Shown here one piece after another: positions 1-9,085 of a stretch of DNA of 64,000 nt. Made by a program: the position numbers and the translations under genes. This DNA comes from Coleofasciculus sp937127375 (GTDB taxonomy: Bacteria; Cyanobacteriota; Cyanobacteriia; Cyanobacteriales; Coleofasciculaceae). Where the stretch lies: assembly GCA_040218875.1 (NCBI GenBank), contig JAVJQP010000116.1; one strand, 5' to 3'. The notes beneath the pieces are model-generated. The model was not told the origin of the DNA. It did no database searches and saw nothing but the letters and a program-made list of their open reading frames with translations. The stretch's first letter is position 1, and every line of letters begins with the position of its first letter.

Positions 1-1
1 A

Positions 2-1180
2 ACAAAAAACCAAGTAGCCATCTTTGAAGATTGGTTAGAGCAAAACCGCCGTGTATACAACTATGCGCTAGTAGAGCGGAGAGATTGGTTTAGATCCCGT
101 AGCTGTCAAATTAACGCTTGCTCACTCCGATCTGAATACATTATCCCGGCTGATGCTCCTAGACCAACATTTGCCAATCAGTGTAAAGCTTTAACCGCAT
201 ACCGGAAAACGAGTCCCAACCTAAAGCGGGTACACTCACAGGTACTCCAGCAAACACTTAGACGGCTAGAAAAAGCGTTTGTCAGTATGTGGGAGCAAGG
301 ACACGGGTTCCCAAGGTTTAAGAAAGCTGGCAGGATGCGGTCATTCGTCTTTCCACAGTTGGGGGTTGAACCAATCCAAGGCACGGCGGTTAAATTGCCA
401 ATGATCGGGCTGGTAAAATTCAACCAATCGCGCCCAATACCTGATGGGGCAACCATCAAACAAGCCCGTGTTGTCAGGAGGGCATCAGGTTGGTACATCA
501 TGCTAACCCTACAGTGGGATCTAGATGTGCCTCAGCCAATGCCTCACGGGGAAGCCATAGGAATAGATGTAGGAATCAGTCACTTTGTAGCGGTGTCAAA
601 CGGTAGGTTATTCCCTAACCCTAAGCCATTCCGGAAGCTAGAACGCAAGATTAAATTACTGCAAAAGCTAGTATCTAGGAAGCGCCCAGGGAGTAACAAC
701 CGGAAAAAGGCACAAGCCAAAGTTAGTAAATTGCACGAACGGATAGCCAACATTAGGAAAAACTACCACTGGGAGTTAGCTCATAATCTCTGTGATTGGG
801 CGGGTATGGTATTTGCTGAATCGCTCAACCTCAAAGCACTAGCCAAAGGAATGCTAGGCAAGCACTGCCTAGACGCTGGTTGGGGTCAGTTTCTCCAGAT
901 ACTAGAGCAATGCTGCTTTAAGCGGGGAGTCTACTTCCAAAAAGTAGAGGCTAAAAAGACTAACTACTTTTGCCCGGAATGCCTAACGGAAACGGGTAAG
1001 AAACTCCTATCTGAGCGAGTCCATTCATGTCACCATTGTGGCTACACAACCAATAGGGATGTAGCAGCCGCTCAAATAGTCTGTATTAGAGGACTTGCAG
1101 CCGTGGGACACACGGTCAAGATGCTTTCCGAGGGTAAATTCATTGGAATCCCTACGACGAAAGAATCACCCCTCTTATAG
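2..1180 (+). CDS. tnpB: IS200/IS605-family TnpB, 5' truncated by window edge
   Basis: RNA-guided RuvC-type nuclease of IS200/IS605-type transposons. The frame is open from base 2, so the N-terminus lies outside the window; an internal ATG at 287 is not the real start. The RuvC triad is intact: Asp in GIDVGIS (codon 566-568), Glu in FAESLN (818-820), and Asp in TNRDVAAA (1058-1060). A CPEC...CHHCGY zinc finger lies between the last two. No frameshift or stop is seen, so the nuclease is probably functional. No TnpA can be judged because the upstream DNA is missing. The stop codon lies inside the right-end hairpin and is 11 nt from the convergent aconitase stop. Confidence 0.93.
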   Translation, partial: TKNQVAIFEDWLEQNRRVYNYALVERRDWFRSRSCQINACSLRSEYIIPADAPRPTFANQCKALTAYRKTSPNLKRVHSQVLQQTLRRLEKAFVSMWEQGHGFPRFKKAGRMRSFVFPQLGVEPIQGTAVKLPMIGLVKFNQSRPIPDGATIKQARVVRRASGWYIMLTLQWDLDVPQPMPHGEAIGIDVGISHFVAVSNGRLFPNPKPFRKLERKIKLLQKLVSRKRPGSNNRKKAQAKVSKLHERIANIRKNYHWELAHNLCDWAGMVFAESLNLKALAKGMLGKHCLDAGWGQFLQILEQCCFKRGVYFQKVEAKKTNYFCPECLTETGKKLLSERVHSCHHCGYTTNRDVAAAQIVCIRGLAAVGHTVKMLSEGKFIGIPTTKESPLL

Positions 1181-1188
1181 GGGGGTGA
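1166..1188 (+). repeat. Right-end hairpin of the TnpB element
   Basis: TCACCCC (1166-1172) pairs with GGGGTGA (1182-1188) around a 9-nt loop, overlapping the tnpB stop codon at 1178-1180. A subterminal hairpin just after tnpB is the usual right end of IS200/IS605 elements and the 3' end of the omega (reRNA) guide RNA. The element probably ends within a few bases, around TCAA at 1192-1195; the exact end is inferred. Confidence 0.7.
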
Positions 1189-1191
1189 GTG

Positions 1192-3171
1192 TCAAACCTT
1201 GACAGATTGAGCGACTTGTGATCTCGCTTTAAAGTGATTGATTAAGCCGCCACAAAGCATAATTTCTACCTGACGGGGACTCAAGCTATGAGTCATGGGA
1301 TATACGATGTCCTTGGTGAGGTTCTTTACAGGAATTGAACGCCCTGCCTCTAACGCATCCCGTAAACCAATAATTTCCAGTTCATCCCCTTCGCTGATAC
1401 TGTCGTAATCCTGAGGATTGACAAACTCCAAGGGCATAATTCCAAAATTCACCAGATTTTGCCAACCAATCCGGGCATAAGATTTAGCTAAGACAGCCAC
1501 TTGTCCCAAATAACGGGGTGCGATCGCGGCGTGTTCCCGGCTAGAACCCTGAGCATAGTTACTTCCGCCAACAATAACATGACCCCCAGATTTTTCTTTC
1601 GCTGCTTCTGCCCGTTGCCAAAAGGTGTCATCCTTCATGTAATAGACAAACTGGCTAATGCCAGGGATATTACTGCGGTAGGGTAGCACCCGCGCACCAG
1701 CAGGTAAAATTTCATCGGTGGAAATATTATCCTCCACTTTCATCAGCACAGGCACAGAAATGTCATTGGGTAAAGCGGCAAATTCGGGGAAAGATTTAAT
1801 ATTGGGTCCCTTTTCCAGTTCCACTGTCCTGCCATCCGCTGCTGGAGCCACTAACATATCGGTATTAATGATTTCAGTTTCTGGGGCAATGAATTGGGGA
1901 TAGGTGATACCAAAACGCTGTTCCAACTCACGCGGATCAGTTATTTCTCCGGTGATAGCCGCCGCTACAGCCGTTTCTGGACTACACAAATAGACTTGAT
2001 CATCAGCAGTTCCAGAACGCCCAGGGAAGTTACGCGGCATAGTCCGTAAAGAGATTTGATCAGAAGCAGGTGCTTGTCCCATGCCGATACAGCCTAAACA
2101 TCCTGCCTGATGAAATCGTACCCCAGCATGGATTAAATTCATAAAGGCATCATCCATTGCCGCTAGATTCTCAATCACCTGGCGGGAGGTTGGGTTAACA
2201 TCAAAGGATACGCGATCGTGAACAATTTGTCCTTTCACAATTTGGCTAACTATCCAGAAATCACGCAACCCTGGATTTGCTGAGGAACCAATCACCACCT
2301 GATTCACAGGGCGTCCCTGCACTTCGGCAACCGGAACAACATTTCCCGGACTACTGGGACAGGCAATTAAGGGAACCAGTTCCGACAAATTAATCATGTC
2401 ATAGACATTGTATTCAGCGTCCTCATCGGCGACAAGTTCTACCCAATCCTGTCCTCGCCCTTGAGCCTCTAAAAATCGCTTAATTTCAGTATCAGAGGGA
2501 AAAACAGTCGTCGTGGCTCCCATTTCCGTTCCCATATTGGCGATAACGTGGCGATCCATGGCACTGAGTTGGGCAAGTCCAGGTCCATAATATTCAATAA
2601 TCATGCCCCGACAGCCGTGGACATCGTAGCGGCGCAACATTTCCAGGACAACATCTTTGGCACTAACCCAATCGGGTAATTTCCCTAAAAGTTTCACACC
2701 CAAGACTCTGGGCATTTTCACAAACATGGGTTCCCCCGCCATTGCCATTGCCACATCAATTCCGCCAGCACCAAATGCTAGCATTCCCAGGGAACCTGCG
2801 GCTGGCGTGTGACTATCGGAACCGATTAAGGTTTTGCCGGGAATGCAAAACCGTTCCATCTGAACGGGATGGCTAACACCATTGCCAGGACGACTATACC
2901 AAACGCCAAACCGTTGACAGGCGGATCGCAAAAACAGATGATCGTCGGCATTCTTATAGTCGGTTTGCAGGAGATTGTGATCGACGTATTGTGCTGAAAG
3001 TTCAGTTTTAACCCGATCAATACCCATGGCTTCTAACTCCAGCATGACCATGGTTCCTGTGGCATCCTGGGTCAAAGACTGATCGATTCGGAGGGCTATT
3101 TCTGCACCAGGTTCCATCGTACCGGAAACCAGATGGGATTGAATCAGTTTTTGGGTGACATTCAAGGGCAT
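1192..3171 (-). CDS. Aconitate hydratase, short Aquifex-type (659 aa)
   Basis: Isomerises citrate and isocitrate through cis-aconitate in the TCA cycle, using a [4Fe-4S] cluster. Visible motifs are GSDSHTPAAGSLG near residue 120, a cluster cysteine in IACPSSPGN, the CLGCIGMGQAP cysteine pair, and a C-terminal swivel domain with GGSNYAQGSSREHAA. At about 659 aa it matches the putative Aquifex-type aconitase family rather than the roughly 860-aa AcnB typical of cyanobacteria. The ATG start gives the standard N-terminus. The stop codon lies inside the flank of the upstream TnpB element, so the last residues could be element-derived. Isopropylmalate dehydratase is less likely because both halves are fused. 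Confidence 0.9.
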   Translation of the reverse strand: MPLNVTQKLIQSHLVSGTMEPGAEIALRIDQSLTQDATGTMVMLELEAMGIDRVKTELSAQYVDHNLLQTDYKNADDHLFLRSACQRFGVWYSRPGNGVSHPVQMERFCIPGKTLIGSDSHTPAAGSLGMLAFGAGGIDVAMAMAGEPMFVKMPRVLGVKLLGKLPDWVSAKDVVLEMLRRYDVHGCRGMIIEYYGPGLAQLSAMDRHVIANMGTEMGATTTVFPSDTEIKRFLEAQGRGQDWVELVADEDAEYNVYDMINLSELVPLIACPSSPGNVVPVAEVQGRPVNQVVIGSSANPGLRDFWIVSQIVKGQIVHDRVSFDVNPTSRQVIENLAAMDDAFMNLIHAGVRFHQAGCLGCIGMGQAPASDQISLRTMPRNFPGRSGTADDQVYLCSPETAVAAAITGEITDPRELEQRFGITYPQFIAPETEIINTDMLVAPAADGRTVELEKGPNIKSFPEFAALPNDISVPVLMKVEDNISTDEILPAGARVLPYRSNIPGISQFVYYMKDDTFWQRAEAAKEKSGGHVIVGGSNYAQGSSREHAAIAPRYLGQVAVLAKSYARIGWQNLVNFGIMPLEFVNPQDYDSISEGDELEIIGLRDALEAGRSIPVKNLTKDIVYPMTHSLSPRQVEIMLCGGLINHFKARSQVAQSVKV

Positions 3172-3389
3172 GAGTTGATCTCCTGCTATTTATACTGAGT
3201 CGTTGGTTAGACAATAGCAGGTTAAGGTTTAGGTAAATCTCTATCCAAAGAGTAGTTCAAAGCCTTCTATGCCAAATCATAGATTATGGCTGGGTTGCTG
3301 ATCGCAGGACGAGGTAAAAACTATAATCCAAAATTGGAGGGATGATAGATAATTAAGATAATCAGGGATAACTCACCACCAGGACAGCC

Positions 3390-5453
3390 ATGACCCAACG
3401 CCACTGGCTCGATATTACCGAATATGTTTGTATCGGGGGTTCATTTTTGGGAACCGCGATCGCAGCCGCGACTCAGCAAGTTATCTACGCCGCTACCCCC
3501 CTAACCTTGACGCTGGGGGTGAATGTTCTGAATCGTCAACGGTTGCATCAACTCAACCGTCAGCACCAGGATACTGCGATCGCGCAGGTGTATGAAAATC
3601 TAGAGCCGATTCACGAGCAATTCTCTCAACTGGATATCCAGACTCAGGAGCGTATCGATCACCTTAAGGATGTTAATGCTCAACAGTATAAGGCAGCGAT
3701 CGCGAAAATTCATCAGCTAATCGAACCCCTGAATCAACAACTGATTCAACTGGATAGCCGTAGCCAAAATCAACTGAAACAATTCAATACCGAGAATCAG
3801 CAACAACACACGGAAATTATCGCCCACATCTATCAACTCATCCATCCTCTACAGCTGCATCTGACTCAACTCGACGAGACAACCCAACAGCGCGATCGCC
3901 AAACCCAAGCCCAACTGGATCAATTACACGCATTACAACACCTGCAAGCCGAAGGTATTCTGGCGTACATTAACCCCCTCATCGACACCCTCAACCAGGA
4001 ACTAATTCGCCTGGATAGCCAAACTCAACAGCGATTTGCTGAATTTAGCGTCGCTAACCAGCAACAGCATGATGCGATTATTGTCCAGGTTCAGCAACAG
4101 CTTGAACCTCTCAAAACTCAACTCGACACCTTAACACCACAGGTTACGAATCAAGGATTACAGCTTGGACAATTAAAAGACGCGATCGCGAAATGGTATG
4201 ACTACCTTGAACCCCTGAACCAGCAAGTCTCTCACCTAGAAACCAACGCGCAACAGGTAAATTCCCAGCGACACCAACAGATTGAACAACTCAAGGAGAC
4301 AATTGTTCAACTTCAGACGACAATCTATAAACTGCAAGACATTAAAGATAAAAATCGATTACCCTCACCGCCCAAAAACGCCCCAGAAACACCAGAACCC
4401 TCATCCCTTTCCCTGGCAATGTTAAGACATGAACTCGACGCCGGACTTCAGGGAGTGGGCAAAACGATGCATCAAATTGGTAATTCTCTGCAAGATGTAT
4501 GGACGGGGCTAACGACACTGGAAACTCGCACCGAGTCTGGTTTAATTACCCAAAAATGGCATTGCGTGCAAACCTTAACTGCCCATTCGGGTAAAGTTAA
4601 TACTGTGGCGATTAGTCCCCAGGGAGAGATTTGTGCCAGTGGAAGTGATGACCAAACCCTGCGACTCTGGCAATTAAAAACGGGTCAGGAGATGGGGATT
4701 CTGGCTAAAAATTTTGCCTGGTTTAATGGCGTAAAATCAATTGCGTTTAGCCCCGATGGGAAATGGCTTGCCTGTGGGAATGATGATTATACGATTAAGG
4801 TATGGGCGACAAAAACGGGACAGGAACTCTATACCCTCATGGGACATTCGAGTTCGGTTAAATCCATTGTCTTTAGTCGAGATGGGCAACGTTTAATTAG
4901 TGGGAGTGATGATCGAACGATTAAACTGTGGAACCTGGAAATTGGTAAAGAAATTCCCTTATCGATTCAGCATTCCGATTGGCTAGGGCGAGTTAACGCT
5001 GTGGCGATTAGTCCTAATAGTCAGATTCTTGTCAGTGGAAGTGATGATAAGACGATTAAGGTTTGGGATTTAACCACTGGTCAATTGATGATGACATTGA
5101 GTGGGCATAAAGCGGCGGTTAAGTCAGTGGTATTTAGTCCTGATGGTAAAATAATTGCTAGTGGTAGTGCCGATCAAACGATTAAGCTTTGGTATTTGGG
5201 AACGGGTAAAGAAATGAGTACCTTGTCGGGGAATTTTGGTTCGGTTAATTCACTTGCTATGAGTCGGGATGGAAAGGTTCTGGTGAGTGGGAGTTCGGAT
5301 GAGACGGTTCAGCTTTGGCAATTAAGTACAGGGAAAATTATTGATATTCTTAAAGGGCATAACAGTGCGGTGTATTCTGTGGCGATAAGTCCGGATCGAA
5401 AGACTGTGGTGAGTGGAAGTTCGGATAAGACGATTAGGATTTGGCGGTGTTGA
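3390..5453 (+). CDS. Membrane-anchored coiled-coil/WD40 repeat protein (687 aa)
   Basis: Residues 10-45 form one hydrophobic stretch, probably a membrane anchor. Residues 50-330 are Gln/Leu-rich with repeated patterns such as EPLNQQL and LDSQTQ, predicted as a long coiled coil. Residues 385-687 hold seven WD40 repeats of the cyanobacterial type (GH..V.SV.FSPDGK...SGS.D.TIKLW), enough for one propeller. No catalytic domain is seen, so it is likely a scaffold. It is monocistronic, with 218 bp upstream. Partners are unknown. Confidence 0.85.
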   Translation: MTQRHWLDITEYVCIGGSFLGTAIAAATQQVIYAATPLTLTLGVNVLNRQRLHQLNRQHQDTAIAQVYENLEPIHEQFSQLDIQTQERIDHLKDVNAQQYKAAIAKIHQLIEPLNQQLIQLDSRSQNQLKQFNTENQQQHTEIIAHIYQLIHPLQLHLTQLDETTQQRDRQTQAQLDQLHALQHLQAEGILAYINPLIDTLNQELIRLDSQTQQRFAEFSVANQQQHDAIIVQVQQQLEPLKTQLDTLTPQVTNQGLQLGQLKDAIAKWYDYLEPLNQQVSHLETNAQQVNSQRHQQIEQLKETIVQLQTTIYKLQDIKDKNRLPSPPKNAPETPEPSSLSLAMLRHELDAGLQGVGKTMHQIGNSLQDVWTGLTTLETRTESGLITQKWHCVQTLTAHSGKVNTVAISPQGEICASGSDDQTLRLWQLKTGQEMGILAKNFAWFNGVKSIAFSPDGKWLACGNDDYTIKVWATKTGQELYTLMGHSSSVKSIVFSRDGQRLISGSDDRTIKLWNLEIGKEIPLSIQHSDWLGRVNAVAISPNSQILVSGSDDKTIKVWDLTTGQLMMTLSGHKAAVKSVVFSPDGKIIASGSADQTIKLWYLGTGKEMSTLSGNFGSVNSLAMSRDGKVLVSGSSDETVQLWQLSTGKIIDILKGHNSAVYSVAISPDRKTVVSGSSDKTIRIWRC

Positions 5454-5480
5454 TCAGGTTGGTATCGGGGTTATATTTTA

Positions 5481-5520
5481 ACGCAGAGGAACGCAGAGGT
5501 ACGCGCAGAGGGACGCAGAG
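5481..5520 (+). repeat. Short direct repeat ACGCAGAGG
   Basis: Four degenerate copies of an ACGCAGAGG-type unit follow the WD40 gene. Such short tandem repeats are common between cyanobacterial genes, and no gene is seen here. Confidence 0.7.
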
Positions 5521-5652
5521 AATTGGAGGTATTTGAAGTGAAATGTTATGAAATTGGAGAAATAATCGGAAATGATATAGCTGGATAGCAGGTGAGTTGA
5601 GCGATTAGTTATTCATAATGATACCTACACCCTTGGCTTACTCTGTTCAGAT

Positions 5653-5958
5653 TCAGTTTTCTTTTTCTTTTTCTTGCTCAATCCCTAACTCCTGCTCAAG
5701 TTCTTCAATTGTTTGAGGTTTAATTTTTCCGGTTTTAGATTCCTCTATAGCATCCAATAACCGACGAGCATTGGTAGGTGATCTAAATAGATAAACAGTT
5801 TCAACTAAACTGGTTAAATCAGACTCTGAAATCAAAGCAACATTTTCACCATCACGGCGGTTTATGATATAGATCTGATGGTTTTGTACCACCTGTTCTA
5901 ATAACTGGAAAAAACCATTTCGTGCCTCTGTTGGGGATGTGATTTCGTAGGGAAGCAT
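5653..5958 (-). CDS. Phd/YefM-type antitoxin, orphan (101 aa)
   Basis: The protein starts MLPYEITSPTEARNGFFQLLE and contains INRRDGENVALISESD, the DNA-binding and dimer signature of Phd/YefM antitoxins, followed by an acidic Lys/Glu-rich tail. The start is set at the ATG at 5956-5958; the open frame extends upstream to 6231 only by running antisense through the kinase gene. No toxin gene (RelE, YoeB or Doc) lies downstream in the 200 bp to the WD40 gene, so it looks solitary. It is divergent from the kinase with 90 bp between the starts and could repress both. Confidence 0.75.
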   Translation of the reverse strand: MLPYEITSPTEARNGFFQLLEQVVQNHQIYIINRRDGENVALISESDLTSLVETVYLFRSPTNARRLLDAIEESKTGKIKPQTIEELEQELGIEQEKEKEN

Positions 5959-6048
5959 AAGCTGATGTACATAGTTATGTTCATTTATTATAAGCAATGC
6001 GCCCTGATCAAGCCAAAATAGAGACGAAGGCTTTATATCCCTTGGCTG

Positions 6049-8016
6049 ATGAGCTATTGTCTCAATCCTAACTGCGATCGCCCCCAAAACCCGGATGGGA
6101 TGCGCTTTTGCCGACGTTGTGGTTCTAAACTGTTGCTGCGAGAACGTTACCGCAGTCTGGGATTGATTGGACAAGGGGGGTTTGGCAAAACGTTTTTGGC
6201 GGTGGATGAGGATAAACCCTCGAAACCCCAATGTGTGATTAAACAGTTTTTCCCTCTCTACCAGGGGACAAGCGATGTCCAGAAAGCGACAGAATTATTT
6301 GAACGAGAAGCTGTGCGCTTGGATGAGTTAGGGAAACATTCCCAGATTCCGGAATTGCTGGCTCATTTTACCCAGGATAATCGCCAATATTTAGTCCAAG
6401 AATTTATTGATGGGCAAAATTTAGCCCAAATCTTGGCAAAGGAAGGGGTATTTAACGAACAGCAGATTCGGGAGATGCTGCGAGATTTGCTAGCTATCCT
6501 TGAGTTTATCCACTCGCGTTCTGTGATTCATCGCGATATTAAGCCAGAAAATATTATTCGTCGCAGGCATATTTATACTGGGGATACAGGGGAAACTGAA
6601 GCAGGTATGATCAAGGGGAATTTAGTTTTAGTTGATTTTGGTGCGGCTAAACATGCCATTGGTACAGTAAAAACGGGAACGACTGTGGGGACACCGGACT
6701 ATATCGCCCCAGAACAAGCGAAAGGAAAAGCAATTTTTGCCAGTGATTTGTATAGTTTAGGTGTTAGTTGTATTCATTTACTCACGCAAATATCTCCTGA
6801 ACAACTGTTTGATACAGGCGAGGATACCTGGGTATGGCGGCGTTACTTAAAAACTAATCCGATTAGTGATGAATTAGGCTATATTTTAGATAAACTACTG
6901 AAACGAGCCACCAATTACCGTTATCAATCTGTCGCTGAAGTTCTGCGGGATTTAAATCAACTCCCCTCGATTTCGTTAGCTCAACGTTCTACCTCATCGC
7001 TATCGCCTCAATCGATTAGCCTGTCAGGGTTTCAGGGGACAGGGCGTCAAAGTGCGGCATCAACTCCGGCGCATTCCCTCATCCTCCAGCCTCCCTCTAA
7101 TCCTCCCTTAACTAACTGGCAAGTGGTGCAAACCTTAGATGGACATTGGGGTTCGGTGGAAGCGGTAGCGATTAGTTCCGATGGCTTAATTTTGGCTAGT
7201 GGTAGTGCAGACGCCACAGCGATGTTATGGCAGTTACCCGAAGGACAAGAGTATCATACTTTAAATGGTCATCTTGAACGAGTCTGTGCTGTCGCCTTTA
7301 CACCGGATAGTCAATATTTAGCCACAGGAAGTTATGACCAAACGATCAAACTTTGGCAGGTACAGAATGGACAACTTATTTTAACCCTAACGGGTCATAA
7401 AAAATGGATTAGTTCTCTCGCCATTAGTCCCGATGGAGAGATAGTAGCCAGTGGTAGCAATGATGGCACAATTAAGTTATGGCATATCCAACAGGGTAGG
7501 GAATTACAAACGCTCACCGGACATACTTCCTATATTAATGATGTTGCCATCAGTCCCGATGGAGAAAGGATTGCTAGTGTTAGTGGGGATGGAACGGTGA
7601 AATTATGGCAAATAAGTACAGGCGAAGAACAGGATAGTTTTGGTGATAGCCAGTTACGTTTCGGCTTTTTCTATTCTGTCGCCTTTAGTCCCGATGGGCA
7701 ACTCCTCGCCACCGGAAAAAGCGATGGCACCATTACATTATGGCAGGTAGGAGAAAGACGGGAACTCGGTACTCTCAGGGGTCATACTCAACGAGTACGG
7801 ACATTAGCATTTAGTCCCGATGGTTACACGTTAGTCAGTGGTAGTATGGATAAAACGATTAAGATCTGGCAACTGTATGATAGGCAAAGTCTGGCTACTT
7901 TGAATGGGCATACTTGGGAAGTTTATGCTGTTGCATTCAGCCCCGATGGTGAGACACTTGTGAGTGGCAGTATGGATAAGACGATGAAAGTTTGGCGTTG
8001 TGATAAAGGTAGTTAA
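6049..8016 (+). CDS. Zinc-ribbon Ser/Thr protein kinase with WD40 propeller (655 aa)
   Basis: The N-terminus has a four-Cys zinc ribbon (CLNPNC...FCRRCG, residues 4-25). The Hanks-type kinase domain (about 33-300) shows the GQGGFGKTF glycine loop, catalytic Lys in CVIKQF, HRDIKPENI catalytic loop, DFGAAK metal loop and GTPDYIAPEQ activation segment, so it should be active. A Ser/Pro-rich linker (about 310-350) leads to seven WD40 repeats (360-655). This architecture is typical of cyanobacterial eukaryotic-like kinases; the WD40 part probably recruits substrates. The target is unknown. The ATG at 6049 starts directly at the zinc ribbon. Confidence 0.92.
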   Translation: MSYCLNPNCDRPQNPDGMRFCRRCGSKLLLRERYRSLGLIGQGGFGKTFLAVDEDKPSKPQCVIKQFFPLYQGTSDVQKATELFEREAVRLDELGKHSQIPELLAHFTQDNRQYLVQEFIDGQNLAQILAKEGVFNEQQIREMLRDLLAILEFIHSRSVIHRDIKPENIIRRRHIYTGDTGETEAGMIKGNLVLVDFGAAKHAIGTVKTGTTVGTPDYIAPEQAKGKAIFASDLYSLGVSCIHLLTQISPEQLFDTGEDTWVWRRYLKTNPISDELGYILDKLLKRATNYRYQSVAEVLRDLNQLPSISLAQRSTSSLSPQSISLSGFQGTGRQSAASTPAHSLILQPPSNPPLTNWQVVQTLDGHWGSVEAVAISSDGLILASGSADATAMLWQLPEGQEYHTLNGHLERVCAVAFTPDSQYLATGSYDQTIKLWQVQNGQLILTLTGHKKWISSLAISPDGEIVASGSNDGTIKLWHIQQGRELQTLTGHTSYINDVAISPDGERIASVSGDGTVKLWQISTGEEQDSFGDSQLRFGFFYSVAFSPDGQLLATGKSDGTITLWQVGERRELGTLRGHTQRVRTLAFSPDGYTLVSGSMDKTIKIWQLYDRQSLATLNGHTWEVYAVAFSPDGETLVSGSMDKTMKVWRCDKGS

Positions 8017-8630
8017 ACCAGGGCAGAATAATTGACCATAAATAGTATAGGTTTGAGGGGAGAATGTCGCTAACTTAAGCCCTCAACTAAAGTTGGGGCT
8101 AAAAGCTGAAACCCGTTGAAACGGGTTCAAAGAGTTAATTCATTTATTTCCAGGTTATGCGAGTCAGCGCCATTTAGTTTAAGTCCAATGGTACTGATTT
8201 AAAGGTGGTGGGCAATGCCCACCCTACGCCATACTTTTCGGATCAGCTCTAAATTTAATTTGGGCTTGCTGTAGAAAGCCCAAACCCTTAGCTATCAACA
8301 CTTGGAGCCGTAGAGAAAGTTGTTCATCTTCAAGGAAATTTGAGACTATCTATCAATACCTCGACCCTTCGACACGCTCAGGACATCGCTTACCTCGACT
8401 TACCAGTAACACGCTCGGTGTTGAAAACTATGGCGATAGAATCACGGAAAATGTACCATTGCTCCCTCTGCTCCCTTTGCTTCCTCTGCTTCCCCTGCTC
8501 TCTAACCCCACCACAAAACTTATTCAGCAGACCCTAATTTTTCCTCCCCCCGGCTTTCCCGGCTTACCCGACTTGAACCCGTTTAAACGGGTTTCAGCTT
8601 TGAGCCAGAACTTTAGTTCTAGGCTAAAGC
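8017..8630. other. Intergenic region with palindromic repeats, no convincing gene
   Basis: About 600 bp between the kinase and ndhE. It holds two inverted copies of a dispersed palindromic repeat, a GGTGGGCAATGCCCACC hairpin near 8205 and a CT-rich low-complexity run near 8455-8510. Two short frames here are low complexity and lack homology to anything I recognise. Confidence 0.6.
8076..8130 (+). repeat. Dispersed palindromic repeat, copy 1
   Basis: Contains AACTAAAGTT and AAACCCGTTGAAACGGGTT palindromes in tandem. A second copy lies inverted at 8573-8633. Confidence 0.75.
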
Positions 8631-8633
8631 TTA
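8573..8633 (-). repeat. Dispersed palindromic repeat, copy 2 (inverted)
   Basis: Reverse-complement relative of 8076-8130, with GAACTAAAGTTC and AACCCGTTTAAACGGGTT. It runs into the ndhE stop codon (8631-8633), so it may act as the 3' end hairpin of the ndh operon transcript. It lacks a T-run. Confidence 0.7.
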
Positions 8634-8942
8634 CCACTTCAGCAAATTAAATTGCTCCATATCAATCGTGTCGCGATTGCGATAAATCGAAAGCACAATT
8701 GCCAACCCAACCGCCGCTTCAGCCGCAGCTACTGTAATCACAAACACAGTAAATACCTGACCTTTAATTCCCACAGGGTCAATAAAATTAGAAAACCCCA
8801 TTAAATTCAAATTGACCGCATTCAACAGCAGTTCAATGGACATTAACACGCGCACAGCATTGCGGCTGGTAATTAAGCCATAAATACCAATGCAAAACAG
8901 AGCCGCCGCTAGCAGTAAAAAATATTGAAGTTGTAGTTCCAT
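8631..8942 (-). CDS. ndhE: NAD(P)H-quinone oxidoreductase subunit 4L (NdhE)
   Basis: 103-aa membrane subunit of the photosynthetic NDH-1 complex, homologous to NuoK, used in respiration, cyclic electron flow and CO2 uptake. It has three predicted transmembrane helices with the conserved Glu in SIELLLNAVNLN, a GLAIVLSIYRN segment and the typical cyanobacterial end EQFNLLKW. Length is normal. Last gene of the ndhA-I-G-E operon, 143 bp after ndhG; the gap contains degenerate CCCGCCCCTA repeats. Confidence 0.97.
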   Translation of the reverse strand: MELQLQYFLLLAAALFCIGIYGLITSRNAVRVLMSIELLLNAVNLNLMGFSNFIDPVGIKGQVFTVFVITVAAAEAAVGLAIVLSIYRNRDTIDMEQFNLLKW

Positions 8943-9085
8943 GAATTGACGTTTAATGTTTGATGTTTGACAATCGGGCGGGTTTTGTTGCTCACTTATC
9001 AGTCACAAAGTCTATTGAAAGGCTAAACCCGTCCCTACACCCGCCCCTACACCCGCCCCTATTACTGCCCCTACCATAATACGTT

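Noticed and set aside
8340..8650. Two Cys/Leu/Pro-rich frames before ndhE
   Set aside because: They come from a CTCCCTCTGCTCCC low-complexity run.
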